From CAVPJC01 sp963705155 (GTDB lineage Bacteria > Chloroflexota > Anaerolineae > Anaerolineales > UBA4823), in assembly GCA_963705155.1 (NCBI GenBank), contig CAVPJC010000001.1, positions 248,001 to 312,000 of the forward strand: a stretch of 64,000 nucleotides of DNA, in the 5' to 3' direction. Each line of letters begins with the position of its first letter. The stretch's first letter is position 1. Both the position numbers and the translations under genes were made by a program. Under the pieces are notes generated by a model that was not told the DNA's origin, made no database searches, and saw only the letters and a list, made by a program, of their open reading frames with translations. Of this stretch, positions 1 through 8,167 are shown piece by piece.

Positions 1-213
1 CCAGGCGTGTGTACGATGCCAAATCATAACTTTCCAGCGGTGCGTGGTACGAGGGCTGAATTTCGCCGGCACCCGCCGCCGCCGGCAGGTCACCCACCAC
101 GGGTGGATAGGTGCGGGGTACCCTTGGGGTTCGGTTGGAATTTGGAAAATCGCCGCAGGGAAAAGCAGGGAAAGAAAGACCAGTAATACCGGTAGACCAC
201 GTAAGCTAAACAT
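1..213 (-). CDS. Exported protein of unknown function, N-terminal part only
   Basis: A strong ribosome binding site (aggag, 6-7 bases before ATG) and a clear signal peptide open this gene, which runs off the left edge. The first residues read MFSLRGLPVLLVFLSLLFPA, a short positive n-region followed by a hydrophobic core and a possible cleavage after PAA. The opening frame becomes arginine-rich and non-protein-like near base 105. Moving to the frame two bases on gives a more natural Pro/Ala/Gly-rich continuation (VVGDLPAAAGAGEIQPSYHA), so a single-base deletion is likely there. No family was recognised. A promoter with a CRP-like site lies upstream, so the protein may be made under a specific respiratory or carbon condition; that is inference. 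Confidence 0.5.
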   Translation of the reverse strand, partial: MFSLRGLPVLLVFLSLLFPAAIFQIPTEPQGYPAPIHPWWVTCRRRRVPAKFSPRTTHRWKVMIWHRTHAW

Positions 214-266
214 GGCAGGCTCCTGGCGGGATGTTGGAAAAGGGTATGCATTTCCCACCCATCTCT

Positions 267-329
267 ACTATACATCCCGGCCCATTGCCTGTCACGTGAA
301 AGAAGTCACAATTTAATGATTTAGATCAT
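267..329 (-). promoter_or_regulatory. Predicted promoter with CRP-like and FNR-like palindromes
   Basis: On the minus strand a -35 GTGACA (290-295) and a -10 TATAGT (267-272) are separated by 17 bases. A CGTGA-N6-TCACA palindrome (295-310) is centred about 42 bases upstream of the expected start, the usual class II activator position for CRP/FNR proteins. A second palindrome, ATGAT-N4-ATCAT (316-329), resembles an FNR box. The promoter points to the exported-protein gene that starts at 213. Confidence 0.5.
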
Positions 330-433
330 CACAGTTTCCACCTTACAAAACACTCGAACCCTACATCTGTTGACCGCCCGGCCGCTCCACCGGTGAAGAC
401 CAAATACAGCCGTCGCCGCCCGGCTGGCGCTAA

Positions 434-1126
434 TCAGGCTACCTGCACGCCCTCCAGAACACCCAGCATCTCCACAATCATAAGGGCTGCCTGGTCCACG
501 TTCAGCTTTCCCGTGTTCAGCACCGCATGGTACAGCGCCGGGTCGGCCCAGTCAACCCCGTAGAAATGCCTCAGATAATCTGCCGAAGCCCCATCGTGCA
601 TCTCAATAATATCCTGAGCCGCACGGCGCGTCTCAAGGTTGTCGAGAGGCACGGCTTTATCACCCTTGAGCTGGAGCTTGAGACGCTGGATGCGCTCTTC
701 CTTTGGCGCTTCAATCCGCACATGCAGCACACCCGCGTTGTTTTTGAGCACCATCTGGCCCCCACGGCCGACGATCACCATATTGCCAGCCTCGTAGGCT
801 TTTACAATCGCTACTTGCACAAGCGCAATGACATTCTCTTCGCTCAGGTTCATCTGGTCGGCCACGCGCATACCCTGGCTGTCTTCCACCCAGACTCTGG
901 CCACCGCGATGGGGCGGGAAGCTCCAAGCAAACGGTCGTAGAAAGTCTTCACCTTGTAATGGTCTTCCGAGTAGTCCAGGATCTCCTGTTCAGATATGCC
1001 GGCTTCTGTCGCCGCTTCGGCAATCAGATGCTTGTCGAACAGGCGGTAACCCAAAAGCGTGCAAACCCGCTCCGCGATCGCATCACCGCCGCTTCCGTAC
1101 TGGCGAGAAATCGTGATCACACTCAT
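434..1126 (-). CDS. Cytidylate kinase-like family protein
   Basis: A 230-residue protein opening MSVITISRQYGSGGDAIAER, the P-loop region typical of the cytidylate kinase-like family (an AAA/NMP-kinase fold annotated 'cytidylate kinase-like' in anaerobes). GRGGQ near residue 125 and the following VLHVRI strand match the core of this fold. It lacks the full architecture of Cmk, so the true substrate is uncertain; family members are thought to be nucleotide or small-molecule kinases. The start is supported by a GAGGTGGGG ribosome binding site directly upstream. It stands alone, divergent from the methyltransferase and codirectional with the exported protein downstream. Confidence 0.75.
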   Translation of the reverse strand: MSVITISRQYGSGGDAIAERVCTLLGYRLFDKHLIAEAATEAGISEQEILDYSEDHYKVKTFYDRLLGASRPIAVARVWVEDSQGMRVADQMNLSEENVIALVQVAIVKAYEAGNMVIVGRGGQMVLKNNAGVLHVRIEAPKEERIQRLKLQLKGDKAVPLDNLETRRAAQDIIEMHDGASADYLRHFYGVDWADPALYHAVLNTGKLNVDQAALMIVEMLGVLEGVQVA

Positions 1127-1155
1127 ACCCCACCTCCATACCTCACATACAGACT

Positions 1156-1187
1156 AAAATGCAAAACCCACCATAAACCATGGCGGG
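1156..1187 (-). terminator. Terminator-like hairpin upstream of the kinase-like gene
   Basis: Read on the minus strand, an 8-bp near-perfect stem (CCCGCCAT / ATGGTGGG) is followed by TTTTGCATTTT. It lies 30 bases before the kinase-like start, so it could attenuate that gene or stop transcription arriving from further right. Confidence 0.4.
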
Positions 1188-1241
1188 CTTTGATGTTCTA
1201 TCCAATACGGCCTGAATTTACCGCTTGCGAAGTATAAGCCG

Positions 1242-1270
1242 TTGACATGAGGGGTTGTTAAACATACTAT
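1242..1270 (+). promoter_or_regulatory. Sigma-70-type promoter for the methyltransferase gene
   Basis: TTGACA (1242-1247), a 17-base spacer, then TACTAT (1265-1270). The predicted start is near 1277, giving an untranslated leader of about 120 bases before the ATG at 1396. Confidence 0.6.
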
Positions 1271-1395
1271 AGCATAAAAACCAGGTGGATTCAAGAACTT
1301 GACTTTGGAGAGTTCCTGGGTCATAATCTCACACGCCGGTCACATCCTGCCATGCTTGCCTGGATGCTGTCCAAAAATACCTGGAGGTCATTTGC

Positions 1396-2316
1396 ATGCC
1401 AAACCAAAACGATCTGCTTGCCGCCATCCAATCTCTCGAGTGGTATCACAGCATCGATCTGGGCAATGGCGTGATCACCCCCGGTCATTACGACCACCGG
1501 CCTTTCCTGAAGTATTACCGGCTGCCCGAGCAGCTGGATGGCAAGAGCGTCATCGATATCGGCGCCGCCAGCGGCTTTTTTTCCTTCGAGTTCGAACGGC
1601 GCGGCGCAGCCGTCACCGCCACCGACCTTCCGGAGTGGTTCGACCACGATTTTAGTCCCGTTTACCAGCCTGATAAGACCGCCGATACCGGCGCGGCGTA
1701 TTTGCACCAGCCATTTGAGGTTGCCCGCCAGGCGCTGGACTCCAAAGTGAGGCGCAAGCTGGTCAATATTTACGATATCTCCCCAGAAACCGTGGGGACT
1801 TTTGACCTGGCTTTCTGCGGCAGTGTTCTGCTGCACCTCACCGACCCGGTCAGGGCGCTGTGGAACATCGCCAGCGTCACCCGTGAGGTAGCCATCATTG
1901 CCACCGTCATCGAGCCGGATGAGGCGCCCCACCCGGCGGCTACGTTCCTCGGCTACCAGCATGGCGATGTCTGGTGGATCCCGACCCGCGCCTGCCTGGA
2001 GCTGATGGTCGTGTCTGCCGGCTTCACCGGCATCGAATGGATCAGCGAATTTCATCTCGACTACCGCGACGGCCGTCCCGGCCCGTATCACGGCGTTTTA
2101 CATGCCTATAAAACGGCAGAAAACTGGACTCCCGCCACCCTGCACCGGGATGAGATCATTCGAAAATATCAAACCCAACCCGCCAGGTCTCTGGCCCAGC
2201 TCGATCAGGAAAATCAGCGCTTGAGCGCCCGCCTGGAGGAGTATGAGCACAGCCGGCTGCTGCAGCTTGCCATGCGTCTGCGCCGCCAGTACGCACGACT
2301 TCGCTCCGGTAGATAA
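1396..2316 (+). CDS. SAM-dependent methyltransferase, CmoB/tRNA-mo5U-like
   Basis: A 306-residue class I methyltransferase. The SAM-binding motif SVIDIGAASGFFSFE lies at about residues 50-65, an acidic loop (TATDLPEW) follows, and the later motif LHLTDPVRALWNI fits the same fold. The sequence around WYHSIDLGNGVITPGHYDH resembles the entry to the tRNA (mo5U34) methyltransferase/CmoB group, but many small-molecule and glycan methyltransferases in anaerobes share it, so the substrate is not assigned. The last 50 residues (from LAQLDQENQRLSARLEEYE) predict a coiled coil, an extension outside the catalytic core. GGAGG stands 9-10 bases before the ATG. A GNAT gene follows after 11 bases, probably on the same transcript. 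Confidence 0.75.
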   Translation: MPNQNDLLAAIQSLEWYHSIDLGNGVITPGHYDHRPFLKYYRLPEQLDGKSVIDIGAASGFFSFEFERRGAAVTATDLPEWFDHDFSPVYQPDKTADTGAAYLHQPFEVARQALDSKVRRKLVNIYDISPETVGTFDLAFCGSVLLHLTDPVRALWNIASVTREVAIIATVIEPDEAPHPAATFLGYQHGDVWWIPTRACLELMVVSAGFTGIEWISEFHLDYRDGRPGPYHGVLHAYKTAENWTPATLHRDEIIRKYQTQPARSLAQLDQENQRLSARLEEYEHSRLLQLAMRLRRQYARLRSGR

Positions 2317-2327
2317 ACGGGTAAGGA

Positions 2328-2798
2328 ATGAACCTTCAGACCGAACTTGAGCTTTGGCGCAGGCCGCCTGCTGCAATCATCGAGGAGATTGTGCAGCTTG
2401 CCGCACTTTTGACCGGCAAATGGTTCACCCCCAACGTGCCCGGGGACACACGCCGCGATTTGCTTTTCCATGATGCCTTCTGCCTGCGCAAAGACGGCGC
2501 CCTGGCTGCCTTCCTGGTATTCACCAGCCTGGATGGCTCCATCCACATCACCTTGCTGGGCGTCCACCCCTCTTACCACCGGCAGGGCTACGGCTCGTGC
2601 ATCCTGGATGCCTTCTTTCAACATGTCACATCACTGGGCTTTGAGCGGGTCATCGCCTTCACCGTTCCGCCCGAGGTGAACCCGGCCTACAATGCTACCC
2701 TGGAGTTTTATCAGAAGCATGGTTTCACCATCAACAGGCATTACCGGGAATTGTGGGAAAACGGCGCTCTCGAGCTGGTAAAAATACTCGAACCATAA
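2328..2798 (+). CDS. GNAT-family N-acetyltransferase
   Basis: A 156-residue protein with one GNAT domain. The acetyl-CoA-binding signature is visible as GVHPSYHRQGYGSCILDAFF near residues 83-102 (the R/Q-x-x-G-x-G/A loop), preceded by a beta strand LAAFLVFTSLDGSIHITLLG. The C-terminal stretch NATLEFYQKHGFTINRHY is the usual last strand-helix pair. The substrate cannot be told from sequence. The start is chosen for the GTAAGGA ribosome binding site just before ATG. It is probably cotranscribed with the methyltransferase, which ends 11 bases upstream. Confidence 0.8.
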   Translation: MNLQTELELWRRPPAAIIEEIVQLAALLTGKWFTPNVPGDTRRDLLFHDAFCLRKDGALAAFLVFTSLDGSIHITLLGVHPSYHRQGYGSCILDAFFQHVTSLGFERVIAFTVPPEVNPAYNATLEFYQKHGFTINRHYRELWENGALELVKILEP

Positions 2799-2865
2799 CC
2801 ATCTCGCCCGGGGCGAGACGGTTTGCCTGGTCTCAACGCTCAGGTGATTGCTGGAAACTCAATTT

Positions 2866-3849
2866 ATGGTTAAGCTGATTACACGTAGAATTTTTCTGGT
2901 GATACCGCTGGCCGTCGTCGCCGCCAATTTCCTGGGGTTTGCCTACTCGCACCTGGCGCAGCGCTTTCATGCGCAGCAAAACCCGTATGGTTCGTCGGCC
3001 GAAGGGCCTATCCCCATCGGCGCATTCTACCGGGATTACCTGGCAGGCGTGCTCCGTTTGGATTTTGGCGCCATGCCGGCCCCCTCCAACCTGCCCATTT
3101 TGGAGGCAGTCTCACAAGCCGCCGGCGCCAGCCTGGGTCTCCTGGCAGTCGCTTTCGCCGCCAGCCTGGTCCTGGGCCTGCTGCTGGGTTTCCGATCCGT
3201 AAAAAATGAGCCTGCTAAAATATCTTCCTGGATTGCGCCTCTCTCAGCTGTGGGCCAGGCCATGCCGAGCTACTATATCGGCACGATTTTCATCTTATGG
3301 GGCGTGTCCACCCTCACCCGCGCCGGCCCGGAGGCACGCCTGCCCCTGCCGCTTTTCGGCTTCGGCTGGGATCTGCACCTGGTCCTGCCCGTTATCGCCC
3401 TGATGGTGCACCCAACCATGCAAATCGCCCGGCTCACGGCCAGTCTCCTGGCAGGCGAATTGAACAAGCAGTATATCGTTGCCGTCCGCTCGCACGGTAT
3501 CCCCTGGCGCCGCGTGCGTTGGAAGCATGCCCTTGGCAATGTCCTTGCGCCGGTGATCTTAACGGTAGCGCGCTCCTTTCGCCTGCTGGTCGGCGAATTG
3601 ATCCTGGTTGAATGGCTCTTTGACTGGCCCGGGCTTGGCCAGATGCTTGCCCGCACGCTGGTGCCTCCCTCCAGCGCCACTGTGGCGGGCCTGGCGAATG
3701 CCCACCTCCTGTTTCTTATGCCCGAGCTGGTGGCAGCTTTGCTCTCGGTCTTTACACTCATTTTTGTCGCCACAGATACGCTTGTTACCATCGCAATCCA
3801 TGCTGCCGATCCGCGCCTGCGCTCTACTGAGACAGGAGGCGGGCATTGA
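2866..3849 (+). CDS. ABC transporter permease, OppB/DppB type
   Basis: About 327 residues with an N-terminal membrane helix, a periplasmic-type loop and five further helices, as in OppB/DppB/GsiC. The EAA-like coupling motif for the ATPase is seen as VRSHGIPWRRVRWKHALGN near residues 210-228. The first ATG (2866) is adopted; a TTG six codons upstream behind AGGTGA is an alternative start. The stop overlaps the TTG start of the next permease by four bases, so the two are translated together. No solute-binding protein or ATPase gene lies nearby. The pair must borrow those parts from elsewhere in the genome or use the propeller fused to the second permease. Confidence 0.85.
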   Translation: MVKLITRRIFLVIPLAVVAANFLGFAYSHLAQRFHAQQNPYGSSAEGPIPIGAFYRDYLAGVLRLDFGAMPAPSNLPILEAVSQAAGASLGLLAVAFAASLVLGLLLGFRSVKNEPAKISSWIAPLSAVGQAMPSYYIGTIFILWGVSTLTRAGPEARLPLPLFGFGWDLHLVLPVIALMVHPTMQIARLTASLLAGELNKQYIVAVRSHGIPWRRVRWKHALGNVLAPVILTVARSFRLLVGELILVEWLFDWPGLGQMLARTLVPPSSATVAGLANAHLLFLMPELVAALLSVFTLIFVATDTLVTIAIHAADPRLRSTETGGGH

Positions 3850-6143
3850 GCGCAGACAGCCAGCCCAACCCCCTGCCGCCTCGCTTGGCAAACTGGCAGC
3901 TTACCCTGGGGATCACCCTGGTCTTGATTGCCGGTTTTCTGGCCATCTTTGGCCCTTCCCTGGCCCCGCGCGACCCCATGCAGGTCAACGCCATTGTCCG
4001 GCATCCAGACACCCGCCAGTTTGTTAAGCCTCCTTTTGCCGCCTTCGCTGTACCGGGGTTCATACTGGGCACCGACAGGATGGGCCGCGATATCCTGAGC
4101 CAGCTTCTCTGGGCGGTGCGACCTACGCTGCAACTGGTGCTCATGGTGGCTGCCCTGCGCATGATTCTGGGCATCATCATCGGCCTGGCATCTGGCTGGG
4201 TCGATCATTGGAGCGCCAGGGTTTTGAATGGGCTCATTTCTGCCGCTCTGGCTTTGCCGGGCCTGTTTGTGGCCCTGTGCCTGATAGCAGCCGTGGGCAT
4301 AAAATTTGAACGCCTGGCCTTCTTCCTGGGTCTGGCGGTCACCGGCTGGGCGGAAACTGCACGCATGATTCGCGAGCTCACCCGCACCATCCGTATCCAG
4401 CCGTACATTGAAGCCGAGCGCGCCCTCGGGTTGTCAGGCCCCCAAATTTTGATCTGGCATATCTTGCCTCAGATCATGCCGTTGGTGTGGATGCTGCTGT
4501 CATTCGAGATCAGCAGCACCTTGATGACCGTCGCCGGCCTGGGCTTTCTTGGCTATTTCGTCAATGCCATCTGGCTGCCGTTGGGCGATTTCTCGGCCAT
4601 CCGCACCAGCGGCCATCCCGAGCTGGGTCAAATGCTCGCCAGCGCGGCTGGTTTGGCCTTCAGCCAACCCGGTATGCTGATGGCAGTCGGCAGCCTGGTG
4701 TTCATCATTGTCCTGGGGTTCAACATGCTGGGCGAAGGGCTGCGCCTGCGCCTGGATCGCTGGGAAACCAAAAAGGAAAAGACCCGCATCGCGCTGGCCC
4801 TGGATCAGGCGGGGTATTGGCTGGAAGAACGCTGGCTCGACCCCGCTTCTGGCTGGAAACGCGTTGTACAGCAGGCTTATACTTCCGGCATCCTGCTCGC
4901 CCTGATCATTACCGGAGCCCTGGTGGTTTTAGAAACCCGGGCTTCAGTCATACCGGCAACGGCTATTTCCATCCCGGGTGGTCATTACTGGGCCGCGCAG
5001 CAGCGCGACAGCCAGGGTACTTCCTGGGCGGCTGTTCAGGGGCCAAAAAAACCCGGTTTGTTGTGGAGCTTTAAATCCGAGGCTGGCTTTTCCGGCGGTC
5101 CGGTGGTGTCTGCCGATGGCAGCCTGTATATCGGCACGCTGGATGGACACTTATACAGCCTGGATCAAGACGGCCGCCTGCGTTGGGACGCCAGGCTGCC
5201 CGGACCGGCTTTTGGGACCCCGGCGCTGAATTCGCGCGGCGATGTTTTCGTGCTCGACCAGCTGGGTACGCTGGCGGCTTTTTCGGCCAACAGCGATTTT
5301 CTCTGGGCGGTCCGGCTGGAGCAAGATGTCACGCTGCTCACCAGCCCGGTGGTCGATCACCGGGATGTAGTCTACTATCTCAGCGAGAGTAACATCATTG
5401 CCATCAACTCGCTGGGCAAGTTGGTCTGGGCCACACGCATCCCGAAATACAGCTACATCAACCCCGGTCTGCGCCTGAGCGCAGACGATCAATGGCTTTT
5501 CTTTGAAGATATCATCGTGGATACGCGCACCGGCGAAACGCTCACCAAAGAAACGTTGGACCCAATGGACCGCTTTTTGGTAGGCGCAGATGGGAATGCT
5601 TACCTGGGGTCTCAAGGAATGATCTCCGCCGTCCAGCAGTCGGGCAATGGCATCGAGTATTTTCCCTCCCTGCAATGGGATTACGTGACCCTCAACCTGG
5701 TTTCACGCCTGCCGCATGACTCGGGTATCGCCCCGGACGGCAGAGGCTGGATCTACTACGCTGGCACCTTTGAGTACGGGCGCCTGGTGTGGATCTTTGA
5801 GGATGGCCAGATGCAGTCTGCCGCCTCCTATCCCTGGTCGGGGGAGTCCGCCTCTCTGCTGGGGTTTGACCGGGATGGAACGGCTTATGTCTGCGCGGTG
5901 GGCTACCAATCCCCCCTGAAAACTTCCCTGCTTTGTCGCGCCAACCAGGCGGGTCAGGCTGAATGGCTGTGGCAGGTGCACATTGACCCGGACGGGAATG
6001 TGACCCGGGACGATCCGGGTCGAGAACGATCAGCATCCGAGCGCAGCATCCTTCCGAGCGGCGGCGCTCTGGCGCCGGGCCGGCTTTATGTGGCCACCAG
6101 CAGTGGCAAGTTGTATGCCCTCGGCGATCTGCCTGCACCGTGA
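3846..6143 (+). CDS. ABC permease (OppC type) fused to a PQQ-like beta-propeller
   Basis: A single uninterrupted 765-residue frame. Residues 1 to about 310 are an OppC/DppC permease: one N-terminal helix, the GTDRMGRDILSQLLW motif near 75-90, and the EAA loop EAERALGLSGPQILIWHILP near 182-201. After a charged linker there is one more membrane helix (SGILLALIITGALVVLET, about 355-372). The remaining 390 residues contain repeated blades such as GGPVVSADGSLYIGTLDGHL and FGTPALNSRGDVFVLDQLGT, the PQQ-like/quinoprotein propeller pattern. The extra helix should place the propeller outside the cell. The TTG start has a strong AGGAGG six bases upstream and overlaps the preceding stop. This fusion is unusual, since Opp systems normally use a separate binding protein. 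A role in ligand capture is inference. Confidence 0.8.
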   Translation: MSADSQPNPLPPRLANWQLTLGITLVLIAGFLAIFGPSLAPRDPMQVNAIVRHPDTRQFVKPPFAAFAVPGFILGTDRMGRDILSQLLWAVRPTLQLVLMVAALRMILGIIIGLASGWVDHWSARVLNGLISAALALPGLFVALCLIAAVGIKFERLAFFLGLAVTGWAETARMIRELTRTIRIQPYIEAERALGLSGPQILIWHILPQIMPLVWMLLSFEISSTLMTVAGLGFLGYFVNAIWLPLGDFSAIRTSGHPELGQMLASAAGLAFSQPGMLMAVGSLVFIIVLGFNMLGEGLRLRLDRWETKKEKTRIALALDQAGYWLEERWLDPASGWKRVVQQAYTSGILLALIITGALVVLETRASVIPATAISIPGGHYWAAQQRDSQGTSWAAVQGPKKPGLLWSFKSEAGFSGGPVVSADGSLYIGTLDGHLYSLDQDGRLRWDARLPGPAFGTPALNSRGDVFVLDQLGTLAAFSANSDFLWAVRLEQDVTLLTSPVVDHRDVVYYLSESNIIAINSLGKLVWATRIPKYSYINPGLRLSADDQWLFFEDIIVDTRTGETLTKETLDPMDRFLVGADGNAYLGSQGMISAVQQSGNGIEYFPSLQWDYVTLNLVSRLPHDSGIAPDGRGWIYYAGTFEYGRLVWIFEDGQMQSAASYPWSGESASLLGFDRDGTAYVCAVGYQSPLKTSLLCRANQAGQAEWLWQVHIDPDGNVTRDDPGRERSASERSILPSGGALAPGRLYVATSSGKLYALGDLPAP

Positions 6144-6169
6144 TTCGATTTTCCAGTTGCAAAGAAGAA

Positions 6170-6196
6170 AGGGTTATAACCCTCGCATGCTATAAT
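6170..6196 (+). promoter_or_regulatory. Palindromic operator and -10 element before chrA
   Basis: A perfect 14-bp palindrome AGGGTTATAACCCT (6170-6183) is followed after seven bases by a consensus TATAAT (6191-6196). The palindrome covers the space where the -35 region would lie. A bound repressor would therefore block the promoter of the chromate transporter gene. Confidence 0.4.
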
Positions 6197-6263
6197 CTCG
6201 TCCTGCTAACACCGCAACCTTTCCATGCAATACCATCTCAACCTGCAGAGGTAAACACACCCC

Positions 6264-6854
6264 ATGAACATCCTGTGGCAAATATTCATCGTCTTTACTC
6301 GCGTGGCGCTCTTCTCCTGGGGCGGCGGGCCAGCCTCCCTGGCCTTGATGCAGCGCGAAACCACCTCCGCCCTGTGGCTTCCCCCTGGAGCCGCACAGCC
6401 TGTGCCATGGGTGACCCCCGATGAGTTTGCCGACGCCGTCGCCATCGGCAACGCCCTGCCTGGCCCCATCGCTCCGCAGGTCTCGGCTTATGTGGGCTAC
6501 AAGCTGGCGGGTATCCCGGGCGCCGTGATGGCTGCCGCCGGAACTGTACTGCCCACCACGATCTTGATGTTGATCATGGTGGTGTACTTTTTCTCCATCA
6601 AAGACACCCCCGCCATCAAAGCCATGCTCAGCGCCGTGCGCCCGGTGGTGGTGGGTTTGCTGTTGTGGACGGCTTACGATATGTTCAACACCGTCTTCGG
6701 GGTCAAAAAGCTTGGCCTGGGGGCAGCCCTGGCGGGCGGCTGGGATAAGCTCGTCATCGGGGCGGGAGCCTTTGCCCTGCTCACTTTCACCGCCATCAAT
6801 CCGGTCATTATCATCCTCGGCGCAGCGCTGCTGGGCTTTTTTCTCTACCGTTGA
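6264..6854 (+). CDS. chrA: Chromate transporter, single CHR domain
   Basis: A 196-residue protein that is one CHR domain. The characteristic motifs LFSWGGGPASLALMQRE (about 15-31) and GNALPGPIAPQVSAYVGYK (about 62-80) are both present, followed by hydrophobic helices. CHR proteins either have two domains in one chain (about 400 residues) or come as two adjacent half-size genes. Here only one half is present and no partner adjoins it. A homodimer or a distant partner gene is therefore required if it transports. The substrate is chromate in studied members, but the family is broad. It precedes kynureninase by 24 bases, so cotranscription is likely. Confidence 0.8.
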   Translation: MNILWQIFIVFTRVALFSWGGGPASLALMQRETTSALWLPPGAAQPVPWVTPDEFADAVAIGNALPGPIAPQVSAYVGYKLAGIPGAVMAAAGTVLPTTILMLIMVVYFFSIKDTPAIKAMLSAVRPVVVGLLLWTAYDMFNTVFGVKKLGLGAALAGGWDKLVIGAGAFALLTFTAINPVIIILGAALLGFFLYR

Positions 6855-6878
6855 GCCGGGCGGCTCGGGGAGGCGCAC

Positions 6879-8161
6879 GTGGAATTCAACAGCACCGATT
6901 TATCCCTGGCGGCCCGCCTGGATAGCGAAGACGAGCTGGCTGGTTTTCGCAGTGAGTTCGTCATCGCCGATCCCGATCTGATCTACCTGGATGGCAATTC
7001 GCTGGGACGCCTGCCGCGCCGCACACCCCAGGTGATGCAGGATGTGATCCAACGCCAGTGGGGCGATCGTCTGATCCGCTCCTGGAACGAAGGTTGGATG
7101 GATGCCCCCGCGCTGCCGGGGCCAAAATCGCCCGCCTGGTCGGCGCCCAACCGGATGAGATTTTGGTGACCGATTCCACCTCGGTCAACCTCTTCAAGCT
7201 GGTTGCGGCCGCCCTGCGCCTCCAGCCGCAGCGCAGCCGCATCGTCAGTGATGTGTTCAATTTCCCCTCCGATCTCTACATCTTCCAGGGTCTGGTGGAC
7301 CTTCTGGGCAGCCGCCACCGCCTGGAATTGATTCCTTCTGCCGATGGGATCACGGTTTCCATGCAAGCTGTGCAGGCCGCGCTAACCGAAGACACCGCCC
7401 TGCTCAGCCTTTCGCATGTGGCTTTCAAAAGCGCCTTTCTGTACGATATGGCCCGCGTGACCCGCCTGGCGCAGCGTTCCGGCGCTCTGGTACTGTGGGA
7501 TCTCAGCCACTCGGTTGGGGCTGTTCCGGTGGATCTGAACGGCTGCAATGTGGATCTGGCGGTGGGCTGCACCTACAAATATCTCAACGGCGGCCCTGGC
7601 TCGCCCGCTTTCCTCTATGTGCGCCGAGATCTGCAGGAGAAACTTCTCCCGCCCATCTGGGGCTGGTTTGCCGCAAAATCACCCTTCGATTTCGATCTGG
7701 AATTTGAGCCAGCGCCAGATATCTCTCGCTTCCGCGCCGGCTCCGCCCCCATGCTCTCGCTCAAAGCGCTGGAACCCGCCCTGGACTTGATCCTGCAAGC
7801 CGGTATGCCGCGCCTGCGTGCTAAAAGCATCCGCCAGGGCGAGTACCTGATTTACCTGGCCGAAAACTGGCTGCAGCCCTTGGGTTTTAGTCTGGGGACA
7901 CCCCGCCAGCCCGAGCTGCGTGGCTCGCATATCTCGCTGCGCCACCCGGAAGGCTACCGCATCTGCCGCGCAATGATCAAATCATCCCCACCCGCGGTCA
8001 GGGTCATCCCCGATTTCCGCACCCCCGATAACATCCGCCTGGGGATTGCGCCCATGTACACCACCTTCACCGATATCCACCGCGCTCTGCAGCGCATGCG
8101 CACGATCGTTGACGAAAAACTATACGAAAATGTTCCCCGCCAACGCCTGACGGTCACTTGA
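6879..8161 (+). CDS. kynU: Kynureninase (PLP-dependent), one frame break
   Basis: About 427 residues. YLDGNSLGRLPRRTPQ near the N-terminus, LWDLSHSVGAVPVDL, and the PLP-lysine region VGCTYKYLNGGPGSPAFLYV (Lys of TYKYLNGG) are signatures of kynureninase, which cleaves kynurenine or 3-hydroxykynurenine to anthranilates and alanine. The later IWGWFAAKSPFDFD and FRAGSAPMLSLKALEP also match. The start is GTG with GGGGAGG five bases upstream. The frame breaks in a C run at 7106-7110: one missing C restores the expected DAPRAAGAKIARLVGA junction, so the gene is probably intact. No other kynurenine-pathway gene is in view, and pairing with a chromate transporter is odd. Confidence 0.85.
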
Positions 8162-8167
8162 TGCCGC

